A stretch of DNA of 64,000 bases. Source: Nocardia speluncae NBRC 108251 (lineage in GTDB: Bacteria; Actinomycetota; Actinomycetes; Mycobacteriales; Mycobacteriaceae). Where the stretch lies: positions 124,001 through 188,000 of the forward strand of contig NZ_BDBZ01000037.1 in the NCBI RefSeq assembly GCF_001613245.1, given 5' to 3'. A program made the position numbers and the translations under genes. The stretch's first letter is position 1, and each line of letters begins with the position of its first letter. A model generated the notes under the pieces. The model ran no database searches and had not been told where the DNA came from. It saw only the letters and a program-made list of their open reading frames with translations. This document shows positions 46,668 through 55,784 of this stretch, piece by piece.

Positions 46668-48170
46668 ATGCGGATCCTGCACACGTCCGACTGGCATATC
46701 GGGTTCCGGATGCGTGGCATGCCCTTGCTGGCCGCTCAGCGGGTCATACTCGTCGGGGAGATCCCAGCACTCGTAGAGGAGTGGGAAGTCGATCTCGTGG
46801 TCGTCGCTGGCGATATATACGACAGAACCGATCCATCTGAGGCCGAGGTTGCTGTGTGTCAGGACGCGTTCGCCGCGATCCGAGCTGCTGGCGCGCAGCT
46901 GCTGATAATAGCAGGTAACCATGACTCACCGATCCGTCTGGGAGCCGGAGCAGTGTTCTCTGCCGCAGGCGGGTTGCACTTGGTGACCAGCGTGGCCGGC
47001 ATCGGCAGGCCGGTGTTGTTCGACGACGAGCACGGGTCTGTCGCGGTGTACGGGGTTCCATGTCTGCAGTTCACTGGATCCGCGCTCGGTTGTGGTGCGG
47101 GCCGGTCGCACGCCGATCGCTGGCTTACCGCGATGACGCGAGTGCGTGCGGACCTGGCGGGCCGTCCGGAAGCGCGTTCGGTGGTGGTCGGTCATGTTCC
47201 AGTGGCCGACCCCACCGAACGCGGTCCGGAACGGTTGCGGGTCGGTAGCCGTCACACGGTCCCGGTCGAGGTGTTCGCCGGAATCGACTATGTCGCGCTC
47301 GGTGACCTACACTGGCCGCACGCGGTCTCCCGCGCGGTCCGCTACTCGGGCTCGCCTCTGCCCTATGTCTACGACTTCGGCCCGCGGCCCATCGATTTCG
47401 ACCCGCCGAAATCGGTCTGCATGATCGACCTCGGCGCAGACGGGCTGACCTCGACCACCGAAGTCCCTCTACTCATGCCGTCTGGACTGGTCCGGGTCGA
47501 AGGCACCCTCACCGAGCTCACGGCCGCCACGCGGTCGCTGGACTACGTGCACGCAACGCTGACAGACGCCTTTCGGCCATCCGGGGCATGGAAGCAGCTA
47601 CGCAGGCGGTTCCCGTTCCTGGTTCGCGCGGAATGGGTCGATCCCGTCACCGCGAGCGTGACTCCACTTCATCCTGATGAAGCCGAACCACACGCGTCCC
47701 TCGCCACAAGCATGCCTGTGACCGGCGAGCTTTGGCGCGGGTTCTACGGCGAAATGGACCAGCCGTGCCTACGCTGCGGCGCGCACCCTGGACGCCCCTG
47801 CTTCCAGATTCGCAGCGCCATCGGCGCCTCGACCATCAACACCTTCCATCGCGAACGCGGACTCGACGCCGCCGAACTGGCTCGGCTCGGCTATCAACCC
47901 TACGAGGTCGACGACCACGGCACCCACCGCCAGCTGTGGCGCACCGAAAGCCAGTGGCCAGTACACCGGGACGGCTGCCACACCCTACCGCCGACGCCGG
48001 CCGAACGGCCCGGCCTTGCCGAAGGTCGCCCGAACCGTCTTGGGATCTGCGCCGCACCGGGGTGCGCGGCGCCACTGAAACAGCGCCGCGGTGGCAGACC
48101 AGCACTGTACTGCTCCGGCAAATGCCGTGTTCGCGCCCACCGCGCACGCACACCGGTTCCCGCAACGTGA
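46668..48170 (+). CDS. SbcD/Mre11-like metallophosphoesterase fused to Cys-rich domains
   Basis: 500 residues from ATG 46668; GTG 46638 is possible. The phosphoesterase has the metal ligands Asp 8, His 10 (DWH), Asp 49 (GDIYDR), Asn 84-His 85 (GNHD) and a later GHVP and GDLHWPH, as in SbcD/Mre11 exonucleases. The usual SbcD capping region is followed by two unusual Cys clusters: CLRCGAHPGRPC near 362 and CAAPGC ... YCSGKCRVRAHR near 460-490, which look like zinc-binding DNA-contacting modules. No sbcC gene is nearby, so it differs from the classical SbcCD pair. Confidence 0.9.
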   Translation: MRILHTSDWHIGFRMRGMPLLAAQRVILVGEIPALVEEWEVDLVVVAGDIYDRTDPSEAEVAVCQDAFAAIRAAGAQLLIIAGNHDSPIRLGAGAVFSAAGGLHLVTSVAGIGRPVLFDDEHGSVAVYGVPCLQFTGSALGCGAGRSHADRWLTAMTRVRADLAGRPEARSVVVGHVPVADPTERGPERLRVGSRHTVPVEVFAGIDYVALGDLHWPHAVSRAVRYSGSPLPYVYDFGPRPIDFDPPKSVCMIDLGADGLTSTTEVPLLMPSGLVRVEGTLTELTAATRSLDYVHATLTDAFRPSGAWKQLRRRFPFLVRAEWVDPVTASVTPLHPDEAEPHASLATSMPVTGELWRGFYGEMDQPCLRCGAHPGRPCFQIRSAIGASTINTFHRERGLDAAELARLGYQPYEVDDHGTHRQLWRTESQWPVHRDGCHTLPPTPAERPGLAEGRPNRLGICAAPGCAAPLKQRRGGRPALYCSGKCRVRAHRARTPVPAT

Positions 48171-48222
48171 CCAGCACGCGGCTTGAATTCGCCAGCGCAA
48201 GCAAGTGTGATGGAGTCCATCG

Positions 48223-48837
48223 GTGATGAAAGAACAGCAGTCGACGTCCCTGGCCGCCCTGGTCTGCGAGCAGCTCGACCAGGCGGCGGCACCGATCCGG
48301 AGCACTGGTGCGATGGTGATTTGCGGATTCCCCGCATCAGGCAAGTCCTCGGCCGCGCGGTGGCTCGCCGCGGGGATGGGCGCGGTCGTGTTGGACAAGG
48401 ACACACTCGCACCGGCGTTGGAGGAGTCGGTAATGACGCGGCTGACCGGCGATCCGTTCGATCGCGATTCCGACACCTACCGCGAGGTCGTTGCGCCGGG
48501 CATCTACGACAGCCTCATCCGTACCGGCCTGACCGTGGCCACCCACCACCCGGTGGTGCTGGACGCACCGTTCCTGTCGACCATGCGTGCGGCAGGCGCC
48601 GCAGGACTTCCGTTGGGAGTTTTCATGCGACAGCACACCGAAGCTGAGGCGGACCTGCCGGTCGTGACCGTGTGGATAGACTCGCCCACCGAACAGGTTC
48701 GACAGCGGATGATCGCACGGGGTTCTGCCCGCGACGCACCCAAGTTGGCGGACTGGACTGGGTATCGGTCCGGTGTTCTCGATTCCGGAGTTCGGGAACT
48801 GGCCCGCACAGTGTGCGATCTCGTGATCGAAAACTGA
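48223..48837 (+). CDS. P-loop kinase (AAA_33 / zeta-toxin-like)
   Basis: 204 residues. Walker A GFPASGKS at 35-42, followed by VVLDKDTLAPALEES with the acidic pair typical of nucleotide or small-molecule kinases, and a lid rich in Arg (QVRQRMIARGSARD). This pattern fits AAA_33 kinases such as chloramphenicol phosphotransferase-like and zeta-toxin-like enzymes. It follows the SbcD fusion by 52 bp on the same strand. Substrate unknown. Confidence 0.85.
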   Translation: MMKEQQSTSLAALVCEQLDQAAAPIRSTGAMVICGFPASGKSSAARWLAAGMGAVVLDKDTLAPALEESVMTRLTGDPFDRDSDTYREVVAPGIYDSLIRTGLTVATHHPVVLDAPFLSTMRAAGAAGLPLGVFMRQHTEAEADLPVVTVWIDSPTEQVRQRMIARGSARDAPKLADWTGYRSGVLDSGVRELARTVCDLVIEN

Positions 48838-48849
48838 ACCGGATTCTGA

Positions 48850-49761
48850 TCAGTACGCCGGGTTGTCACGGTGGAGTAGCGGAAGTATCGATCTCATGAC
48901 CGTGTGGATCTCTCGCGCATGTTCGGGTGATGCTGAGGTCAGCGGTGGCCGGACTAGGGTCGGGAACCCGGGCAGCCGGGTCGACACCGCGGCTTTGGCG
49001 AAGGCGACATCGCTGATGGGTAGTCGTTTACGGGCGTCGGTGTAGCGGTCGAATTCGTGTTGCCGGGCCTGGGCACGCTCGATGTCACCGGCCGCCACCG
49101 CCGCTGCGACCGCTACCGGCAGCTCCGCGACCGGCCCTCCGGCGCCGGTGACCACCCCGGCCGCCCCGATCTCCGCGATCCGGGCCCCGATCCGGTCGTC
49201 ACCGAGATACACCCGGAAGTCGGGGCCGATCTGCTGATACTCGTAGGTCAATGAGCGGTCCTTCCCGGAGTCTTTGATCCCGGTCAGCTGCGGAAACTCT
49301 CCGGCCAGCTGCGCGGCGAGCCGCGGTGGGATTGGTGCCTGGGTGTGGCGTGGGAAGTTGTACAGCAGTGTCGGGCGCAGGCAGTGCGGCAACACTGCGC
49401 GGAAGTAGGCCCCGATCCCGGTTTCGGCAGCCTCGGCGAAGAAGAACGGGTTCATCACCGCCAGCGCATCGGCGAAGTCGCTGGCGTGGCGCGCCAATTC
49501 CACGGCATCACCGACCGCGCATGCACCCACGTGCACGACCAGGACACCGCTCCACCTGCTTCGGCAGTGCTCGGCGACCTGGATCCGCTCGCGCACCGTC
49601 AGACTGGCGAATTCCCCGGTGGTTCCGTTGACCAGGACCGTCTCGACACCCGCAGCCCCAATCAGATCCAGATAGTCGCTCAACGCCGAAAGATCCAGGT
49701 GACCGCCACGTTGGTACGGCGTTACCGTAGCGACAATCGGACAGGAGAAGGATTCGGTCAC
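48850..49761 (-). CDS. Dihydrodipicolinate synthase/N-acetylneuraminate lyase family protein
   Basis: 303 residues from GTG 49761, preceded by GGGAGG; the frame is open to 49794. The Schiff-base Lys 163 is in TGIKDSGKD, Tyr 134 in LLYNFPRHT, and NGTTGEFASLT is the family GTTGE motif. These are class I aldolases acting on pyruvate or keto-acid substrates. It is a second aldolase outside lysine synthesis context; the methyltransferase gene 86 bp upstream on the same strand may be co-transcribed. Confidence 0.9.
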   Translation of the reverse strand: MTESFSCPIVATVTPYQRGGHLDLSALSDYLDLIGAAGVETVLVNGTTGEFASLTVRERIQVAEHCRSRWSGVLVVHVGACAVGDAVELARHASDFADALAVMNPFFFAEAAETGIGAYFRAVLPHCLRPTLLYNFPRHTQAPIPPRLAAQLAGEFPQLTGIKDSGKDRSLTYEYQQIGPDFRVYLGDDRIGARIAEIGAAGVVTGAGGPVAELPVAVAAAVAAGDIERAQARQHEFDRYTDARKRLPISDVAFAKAAVSTRLPGFPTLVRPPLTSASPEHAREIHTVMRSILPLLHRDNPAY

Positions 49762-49847
49762 GGCCCCCAGCCTCCCACGCTCTCCGCAGCGCATCGTGCG
49801 GACGAGAGGCTCGGCGAACGCCTCGGGACGTACGCCGTGCGGAGCAT

Positions 49848-50621
49848 CTACTGTGCGCGGGCTGCGATGAGGTGGAAGAACCGTGCGGTATGGGTGTACG
49901 GAGCGCGGTGGGACAAGGTGAGTTCCAGCCGCTCGAGCTTGCTGTAGAAATCCGGGTCGGACTTGCGGGAGTCGTCGACGATGAGGTCGCAGACACAGCG
50001 GATGCCGTACCTCCCGATAACGCTCAGCTCCGCCGTGCGCAGGTCCGCCGCGACCCGGTCGGCATAGCAGGCGTGAGTTCTGGTGTCGTACGCGCCGCTG
50101 TACCGGGTGGGGCTATCCAGCAGCCACAGTGCTTCGTCCAGATCCAGGCCACGCACCGCACTCAGCAGTGGGTCGGTGTCAGCGTTGGGTGCTATCAGCG
50201 ACAGCACCCCAGCCGGCCGAAGCTGGTCCGCCAGCATGGTTGCGGTGCGTTCCCTCTCCGGAAGGTACTGAAGCACGTTATGCAGTAGCACGACATCGAA
50301 GCCGTCGGTGCCCAGCGTGGCGCCGAGGGAGTCGATATCGGCCGGGTATGTGGTGATGTGGTCGCGGACGCCACGCTCGGAGGCGATCGTGTTCGCTTCG
50401 GCGAGGGACTGGGGTGAGGGGTCGGCGATGGTGACGTGGTGTCCGCGTCGAGCGAGTTCAACCGCTTCCACACCATTGCCACCACCGACATCGAGGATCT
50501 CCAGTCCTCGCTCGGCGGGCAGGTGCCGGACAAGGTTCGCCATCGCCACCGTGTACCGCAGCCTGCCCCATGGGCTGGCCTGCCATTGCTGGAACTCGCC
50601 CAACTTGTCGTCGAACATCAT
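49848..50621 (-). CDS. SAM-dependent class I methyltransferase
   Basis: 257 residues (two adjacent ATGs at 50621 and 50618). Motif I is LEILDVGGGNGVEAVELARR, then VTIADPSPQSLAEA, DVVLLHNVLQYLPE and LRPAGVLSLIAPNA, the standard class I order as in SmtA/CmoM-like proteins. AAGGAGC precedes the start. Substrate unknown. It diverges from the HIT gene. Confidence 0.88.
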   Translation of the reverse strand: MMFDDKLGEFQQWQASPWGRLRYTVAMANLVRHLPAERGLEILDVGGGNGVEAVELARRGHHVTIADPSPQSLAEANTIASERGVRDHITTYPADIDSLGATLGTDGFDVVLLHNVLQYLPERERTATMLADQLRPAGVLSLIAPNADTDPLLSAVRGLDLDEALWLLDSPTRYSGAYDTRTHACYADRVAADLRTAELSVIGRYGIRCVCDLIVDDSRKSDPDFYSKLERLELTLSHRAPYTHTARFFHLIAARAQ

Positions 50622-50733
50622 TGATTCAGCTCCTTCTGCTCACCGCGACCACCCCGATCAGGCGGCACCGCGCCGCGTAATTATCGTGCCGTTCCGGCGC
50701 CTTCGTGAGCAGGATCGGCGCAGAATCGTTGTC

Positions 50734-51237
50734 ATGGAACGCATCTCGTTCGACATCGACGACTATGAACGGCGGGTTCGCTCGAAACCGTGCTTCATCT
50801 GCGCCATCGTCGCGGGACAGCACGACTCGAAGCTTGAGCAGATCGTTGCTGAGGACGATGAGAACATCGCGTTCCTGTCCCGGTATCCGACCCTGCCCGG
50901 CTACGTGCTCGTTTCGCCGAAACATCACCATGAGCATGTGGTTGACGACCTGGACGAAGACGAATATCTGCGACTGATGAGAATGGTTCGCCGCGTTGGG
51001 AGAGCACTGCAAACGGTGGTCCCCACCGAACGGCTATATATCGCCAGTCTCGGCAGCCAACAGGGCAACGCTCACCTCCACTGGCACGTTGCCGCCCTAC
51101 CACCTGGAGTGCCCTACCGCGAACAGCAATTCCATGCCCTGATGGCGGAAAACGGAATACTGTCCTGGTCTCTGGAGCAGGCAGTCGAACTCGCCGGCCT
51201 CATCCGCGCCGCCTTGGCTGCCGACGGCACGAACTGA
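50734..51237 (+). CDS. HIT-family nucleotide hydrolase
   Basis: 167 residues from ATG 50734. The catalytic histidine triad is HLHWHV with His 114, 116 and 118. The N-terminal CFIC (20-23) with His 69 may bind zinc, as in Hint/aprataxin-like proteins. Members hydrolyse adenylated or phosphoramidate-linked compounds. The frame extends upstream over the methyltransferase start without support. Confidence 0.9.
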   Translation: MERISFDIDDYERRVRSKPCFICAIVAGQHDSKLEQIVAEDDENIAFLSRYPTLPGYVLVSPKHHHEHVVDDLDEDEYLRLMRMVRRVGRALQTVVPTERLYIASLGSQQGNAHLHWHVAALPPGVPYREQQFHALMAENGILSWSLEQAVELAGLIRAALAADGTN

Positions 51238-51474
51238 ACCACCATGCGTCGAAGAATTCATATCCGCAGGTAGCTGAGTAACCGCCAAGTGTAGGACCAA
51301 TCCCTAAATTGTTTTCCGATGGACTCGCGAAAAATATTGCTGTGGAAATCTTTTCGCTGAATTACCTATTGATGGTCTCCGGGCGCACATATAGCGTCGT
51401 ATCCGCCAGAATTGAGACGCCCCGGCTGGTGGGCCAACACCAGACCGGGGCAGGTACGGAGAAAGGGCTCCGCA

Positions 51475-51834
51475 ATGCAAAGTGTAATCATCTCGGTCGG
51501 GTCCGAGGTCGAAGTCGAGGCACCATACGACCGCCGTTTCCACGACGCGGCGGACGAACTCGGTGGCACACCCACCTCGGATGGTGAAGCGTGGCGCTTC
51601 TCCCGCAACGACGAAGAACGTGTCCGCCAACTATGCAGCACAATCTTCGGAGAAGACCAGGGCACGACCCCGGCGACGGACCAGCCGCTCGACCGCTCCG
51701 AAGTCGGCACCAGCGAGGCTTCGGAACTGCCTGTTGTGAGCACCCATCAACGGCGGGCGGACCTGCTCGACCGTCTCGACATGCTGCTCGACGAGGTCGC
51801 TGAGGTACATACCGCCCTGCAAGCGCTGAAGTAG
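51475..51834 (+). CDS. Small mobile-element-type hypothetical protein
   Basis: 119 residues from ATG 51475 with GAAAGGG upstream. The segment APYDRRFHDAADELGGT, then WRFSRNDEERVRQLCSTIFG resembles small domains often found in proteins of actinobacterial plasmids and integrated elements. A C-terminal helix (RADLLDRLDMLLDEVAEVHT) may dimerise. Function unknown. It sits directly before the downstream end of the nine-gene heptose operon, on the opposite strand. Confidence 0.65.
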   Translation: MQSVIISVGSEVEVEAPYDRRFHDAADELGGTPTSDGEAWRFSRNDEERVRQLCSTIFGEDQGTTPATDQPLDRSEVGTSEASELPVVSTHQRRADLLDRLDMLLDEVAEVHTALQALK

Positions 51835-51990
51835 GGGCTGGCCTGCCACACAGAAATCAGAGGGCTTCGACCGGTGGCCGATCAATCCACCGGCCATCGG
51901 TCGTCGGCTCTCTTCTGATGCTTCGTGTTCTTGCTGCTGCTCGGTTGAACGCTCCGGTTTGCATTTGGCAGCAGGTCTACGGTGGCTCGT

Positions 51991-52692
51991 TCAGGCGGAC
52001 AGCTCTTCCAGCCGATATCGGGTCCATTCGATGGCGGCACCGCCGCATCGTTCGAATGCCGCGCAGTTGTCGGCGCGGTCGTCGATCAGAAGCGCCTCGC
52101 CGAAGGAGAGCCCTGCGGTGGTCAGCCAGGAGCCGAAGAAGGCTTCAGGGTCTTCGGATTTCAGTACGCCGGTGTCGCTCGAGCTGATGATGTCGTCGAA
52201 TACGGCGGCAGCCTCTTTCAGCGTCTCCGTGCCTGATGGTTGTTCGTTATGACTGGACGTGACGGCGTGAAAGGTGCTGGTGAACGCGTCGATATTGTCG
52301 GTCGCCAGGACAACGGTCGAGTGGTACCGGGCGTCACGCAGTGCTCGGAGAAGCGACTGGTTTACGGGCATGTGGGCGATGTCGTGTGCGAGTTGCGTCA
52401 GGAGCTGGTCAACATCGAGGCCCGAGTGCGTGGCAGCGAGGTTGGTGAGGATGTCGCGGGAGCTGCGCTTTCCGCACATCCATTCGCGGCCCTCCCGATT
52501 GCCTGTCGTGAACAGCCGGTCCAGTTCTCGATTCAGAACAGCGTAAAGGGAGTGATCCGGATCGTCGGTAATGCTGTGCCAGAACGGTTTCCGGCACAGC
52601 ACTCCGTGCCAATCGCAGAAGACGACGCGAGGAGGGTCCGCACTTCGCATAACGTCTGCGATGGTCTTGATCGCCGGGTGGGCGAGGGTCAC
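51991..52692 (-). CDS. HAD-superfamily protein with altered active site (last gene of heptose operon)
   Basis: 233 residues from GTG 52692, which overlaps the previous stop (GTGA). HAD motif I reads VVFCDWHGVL: nucleophile Asp 27 is kept but the acid/base Asp is His 29. Motif II may be the Thr in VVLATDN and motif IV is LLIDDRADN. A GmhB-type heptose-bisphosphate phosphatase would be expected in this pathway, and this is the only candidate in the operon, but the missing second Asp makes ordinary phosphatase activity doubtful. Confidence 0.85.
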   Translation of the reverse strand: MTLAHPAIKTIADVMRSADPPRVVFCDWHGVLCRKPFWHSITDDPDHSLYAVLNRELDRLFTTGNREGREWMCGKRSSRDILTNLAATHSGLDVDQLLTQLAHDIAHMPVNQSLLRALRDARYHSTVVLATDNIDAFTSTFHAVTSSHNEQPSGTETLKEAAAVFDDIISSSDTGVLKSEDPEAFFGSWLTTAGLSFGEALLIDDRADNCAAFERCGGAAIEWTRYRLEELSA

Positions 52693-54059
52693 TGGGCGTA
52701 TTCCCGAGCCGCGGTCGCGCGGTCGAGCCTGTCGAGGGTGAGCAGGCCATCGAGGACTCGGTGGGCGGTGATGGCTTGGTCGGTGATGTGTCGAACGGTT
52801 TCGTCGCCTTGTTCGGAGAGGTGCACTCCGTCGGCCCACACGCTGGGTGCTTCGGCGGCTGGGGCCGTGGGGGTGGCGGGTGACCATCCGAAGCAGGTGG
52901 CGACATAGGTGATGTCGTCCCAGATGTCGACGAAGACCGCGTCGTGGTCGGCGGCGGCGCGGCGGGCGCGCTGGTTGTATTCGGTCAGATCGCCGTTGGC
53001 GGCGGCGACGTCGATGGTGGGGTCCCAGCCGATCGGGGGTTCACCGATCACGACGATCCGGCGGGCGCAGGCGCTGAGGAGCCCGAGGGCGGTGCGGATG
53101 TTGGTGTCGTATTCGCCGATGCCGACTGCTTCGCTCATCCGGCCTTGGTGGTGTCGCCAGACGTCGTTGAGGCCGACTCCGAGGACGGCGAGGTCCCATC
53201 GGCCGCCGGCGTCGACTGCGGCTCGGAGGTTGGTCAGGACGTCGCGGCTGGTTGCTCCTCCTTCGCCGTGGTTGTCGGTGGTGAAGGTGATCCATGGGTA
53301 GCGGGTGGACCATCCGGTGGTCAGGACATGGACGTAGCCGCGTTTGCGCCATTCGGTGACCGTGATCTGTTCGCCGATCTCGGGGAGATCGGCTTGGACT
53401 GCGAGGCGGGGGTTGTGGGCTTCGTAGTGTTCCATCAGGGATGTTCCGAACCAGCCGATCCGCAGTTGGGGTCGGGGGTGTTCGGGGTCGAGGGGTCCGG
53501 GGTGGCGGGCGGTGACGCGGGCGGGCGCGCCGACGGCGGTGGTGTTCGGCGGCACGGATGCGGTGACGACGGCGTTGGCGCCGATGCGGGCGTTTTGGCC
53601 GATGGTGACGCCGGCGGTGATCGAGACTTTGTTCGCGACGATCGCGCCGGGCTCGATGGTGACTGGAGCGGTGTCGAATCCGCTGGCCCACGGGGTGATG
53701 GGCTCACCCGGGGTGAGGGTGTCGGGGGTGCGGGCGCGGTGGTTGTGGTCGTGGATGTCGACCATGTTGGAGATTCCTGCGCCGCGTCCGATGTGGATGC
53801 GGGTCATGGCGGACAGGACGACGTTCTCGCCGAGGGCGGTGTCGTCGCCGATGGTGATGTGTCCGCCGGTGTTGGCTTGCAGGGTCGTGCCGCGGCGAAT
53901 GCTGACACGGTCACCGATGGTGATGGTGGCGTCGGTGTCGACGACGAAGTCGACGTCGTCGGCGATGTCGCAGTCGGCGCCGATGTGTACCGCGTCGCCG
54001 TAGCGGGCGCGGACTCGGTCTGTGAGGGCAATCGAGTCGGTGTCGGTCACGCTGGTCAT
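52689..54059 (-). CDS. Left-handed beta-helix acetyltransferase fused to SGNH/GDSL hydrolase
   Basis: 456 residues. Residues about 20-185 are hexapeptide repeats of a left-handed beta helix (ITIGDRVSI, HITIGDDTALGENVVL, VTIGQNARIGANAVV) with the histidine-rich DIHDHNH loop. From about 195 an SGNH domain follows: Ser 207 in WFGTSLME, the Asn block GVGLNDVW, and DGVHLSEQG with the Asp-His pair. Separate acyltransferase and esterase domains in one chain suggest acylation or deacylation of the sugar product. ATG overlaps the carbamoyltransferase stop (ATGA). Confidence 0.88.
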   Translation of the reverse strand: MTSVTDTDSIALTDRVRARYGDAVHIGADCDIADDVDFVVDTDATITIGDRVSIRRGTTLQANTGGHITIGDDTALGENVVLSAMTRIHIGRGAGISNMVDIHDHNHRARTPDTLTPGEPITPWASGFDTAPVTIEPGAIVANKVSITAGVTIGQNARIGANAVVTASVPPNTTAVGAPARVTARHPGPLDPEHPRPQLRIGWFGTSLMEHYEAHNPRLAVQADLPEIGEQITVTEWRKRGYVHVLTTGWSTRYPWITFTTDNHGEGGATSRDVLTNLRAAVDAGGRWDLAVLGVGLNDVWRHHQGRMSEAVGIGEYDTNIRTALGLLSACARRIVVIGEPPIGWDPTIDVAAANGDLTEYNQRARRAAADHDAVFVDIWDDITYVATCFGWSPATPTAPAAEAPSVWADGVHLSEQGDETVRHITDQAITAHRVLDGLLTLDRLDRATAAREYAQ

Positions 54060-55780
54060 GATCCTTTTCTCGGTGGTCGGTGCTGTTGATGGGTGGGTGC
54101 CGATGGTGGTGTGGTGACGAGGTAGTCGCCGATCACGAGGGCGTCCAGGCCGAGTCGGGCGCCGCTGGCGAGTGCGTCGGCTGGGGTGTCGACGATCGGT
54201 TCGCCGGGGCCGTTGTAGCTGGTGTTCAATACGACGCCGATCCCGGTCTCGGCTTCGAGGGCGTGCAGGAGTCGGGCGTATTCCGGTTGGTGTGCGGGGT
54301 CGACGTGTTGTGGGCGCAGTGTGCCGTCGGCGTGGACGACGCCGGGGATCTGTTGGCGTGCTCGGGGTGTGGCCTCGTGGGCGACGATCATGAATTCTGC
54401 CGGGCCGTCGGGTGTGGTGGTCCAGCCGGTCGGGTCGAGCATGCTCGGTGCGAGGGGCCGCCAGAGTTCGCGGTGTTTGATGTCGCGGTTGATGCGGTCG
54501 CGCAGTCTGGTGGTGCGGGGGTCGGCGAGGATGCTGCGGGCACCGAGTGCCCGTGGACCGGCTTCGGCGCGGCCCTGGTGCCAGCCGATGACCTTGCCCT
54601 CGGCTATCAGGCGGGCGGCGGTCGCGGCGATATCGGGTGGGGTGGTGAAGTTCGCGCCGGCATCGTGCAGGGCGGTCTCGATGGCGTGGTTGTCGTAGGC
54701 CGGACCCAAGAAGGCGTGTGCTTGGCGAGGACCGGGCACTGTGTGGTCACCGCGGCGGTGCGCGACTTCCAGGGCTGCGCCGAGAGCGCATCCGGCATCA
54801 CCGGCGGCCGGTTGCACGAACAAGGTGTCGGTGTCGGGGGTGCGGGCGAGGATGCCGTTGGTGGTGCAGTTGAGCCCAACACCGCCGGCCAGACACAGCG
54901 CGGTCGCGCCGGTTTCCTCCAGAGCGGTGGAGACGACGCTGATCAGGCAGCGTTGCAGCAGGAATTGGGCCGATGCTGCGAGGTCGGCGGCGAGGCTTTG
55001 GTGGGCGTCGTCCGATCTTGGTGCTTGGCGCGGGATTCCGGCGTCGGTGAATGCCTTGCGGTAGGCGTGGCGCAGGGCTCGGTAGTAGGTGAGGTCGGTG
55101 TAGCCGGCGGTGTGGTCGGCCTCGGGTGCGAGGCCGTAGGGGGTGAGGTCGAGGTGGTAGCCGTCGCGGGTGGGGTGCAGGAAGTTCAGGTCGATGGTCG
55201 GTTTTCCGTAGGCGGCCAGGCCCATCAGTTTGCCTGCGTGGGTCCAGTCGCCGAGCCCGGCGTGTTCGGTGGCGAATTGGTAGAACCAGCCCAGTGATTG
55301 TGTGAACGGGAAGGTTCGCAGGCATCGCAGACCGGCTCGGGTTCCGTGATGGATGCTGGTGGAGACACCGTCGCCGGAGCCGTCGACCACGATGACCGCG
55401 GCGTCGGCGACACCTGCGGGGTAGAAGGCGCTGGCGGCATGGGCGAGGTGGTGGCCGACGATGGTCAGTCGACGTGGTCTTTCCGGGCCGGTGCCGAGCG
55501 GTCCGAGGAGTTCAGCGATTAGGTCTGGGTCGGTGATCTCATCGGCGGGGTTCGGCCAGTACGGGTTCCAGGCCACCGCGATCTCGTCGATATCACCGCA
55601 CCGGATTCCGGCCTGGGCCAGGCACCATGCGGCCGAGGAGGCGGCCGAGCGGGAATCGCGGTGATGCTTGATTCGGGAGAACCGTTCCTCTTCGGCGAAC
55701 GCGACGGGTTGGCCGTCGGCGACGAGGCAGGCGGAGGCGTCGTGATGGTAGGGGCCGCCGAGCCCGAGCACGTATCCCAC
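54056..55780 (-). CDS. O-carbamoyltransferase, NodU/CmcH family
   Basis: 574 residues from GTG 55780, the usual family length; the longer frame to 55939 overlaps the GT9 gene. The metal-binding kinase-like motif GHHLAHAASAF places His 110, 111 and 114. EEERFSRIKH, VIVVDGSGDG, SLGWFYQ and the C-terminal YrdC-like-linked segment WRPLAPSM and NTSYNGPGEPIV are family hallmarks (NodU, NovN, TobZ). It transfers carbamoyl from carbamoyl phosphate via carbamoyl-AMP to a hydroxyl, here probably of the heptose. Confidence 0.93.
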   Translation of the reverse strand: MGYVLGLGGPYHHDASACLVADGQPVAFAEEERFSRIKHHRDSRSAASSAAWCLAQAGIRCGDIDEIAVAWNPYWPNPADEITDPDLIAELLGPLGTGPERPRRLTIVGHHLAHAASAFYPAGVADAAVIVVDGSGDGVSTSIHHGTRAGLRCLRTFPFTQSLGWFYQFATEHAGLGDWTHAGKLMGLAAYGKPTIDLNFLHPTRDGYHLDLTPYGLAPEADHTAGYTDLTYYRALRHAYRKAFTDAGIPRQAPRSDDAHQSLAADLAASAQFLLQRCLISVVSTALEETGATALCLAGGVGLNCTTNGILARTPDTDTLFVQPAAGDAGCALGAALEVAHRRGDHTVPGPRQAHAFLGPAYDNHAIETALHDAGANFTTPPDIAATAARLIAEGKVIGWHQGRAEAGPRALGARSILADPRTTRLRDRINRDIKHRELWRPLAPSMLDPTGWTTTPDGPAEFMIVAHEATPRARQQIPGVVHADGTLRPQHVDPAHQPEYARLLHALEAETGIGVVLNTSYNGPGEPIVDTPADALASGARLGLDALVIGDYLVTTPPSAPTHQQHRPPRKGS

Positions 55781-55784
55781 GCGG

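Noticed and set aside
52944..55297. Long plus-strand ORFs opposite the SGNH and carbamoyltransferase genes
   Set aside because: Val/Gly-rich shadows without domains; the minus-strand proteins are clearly recognised.
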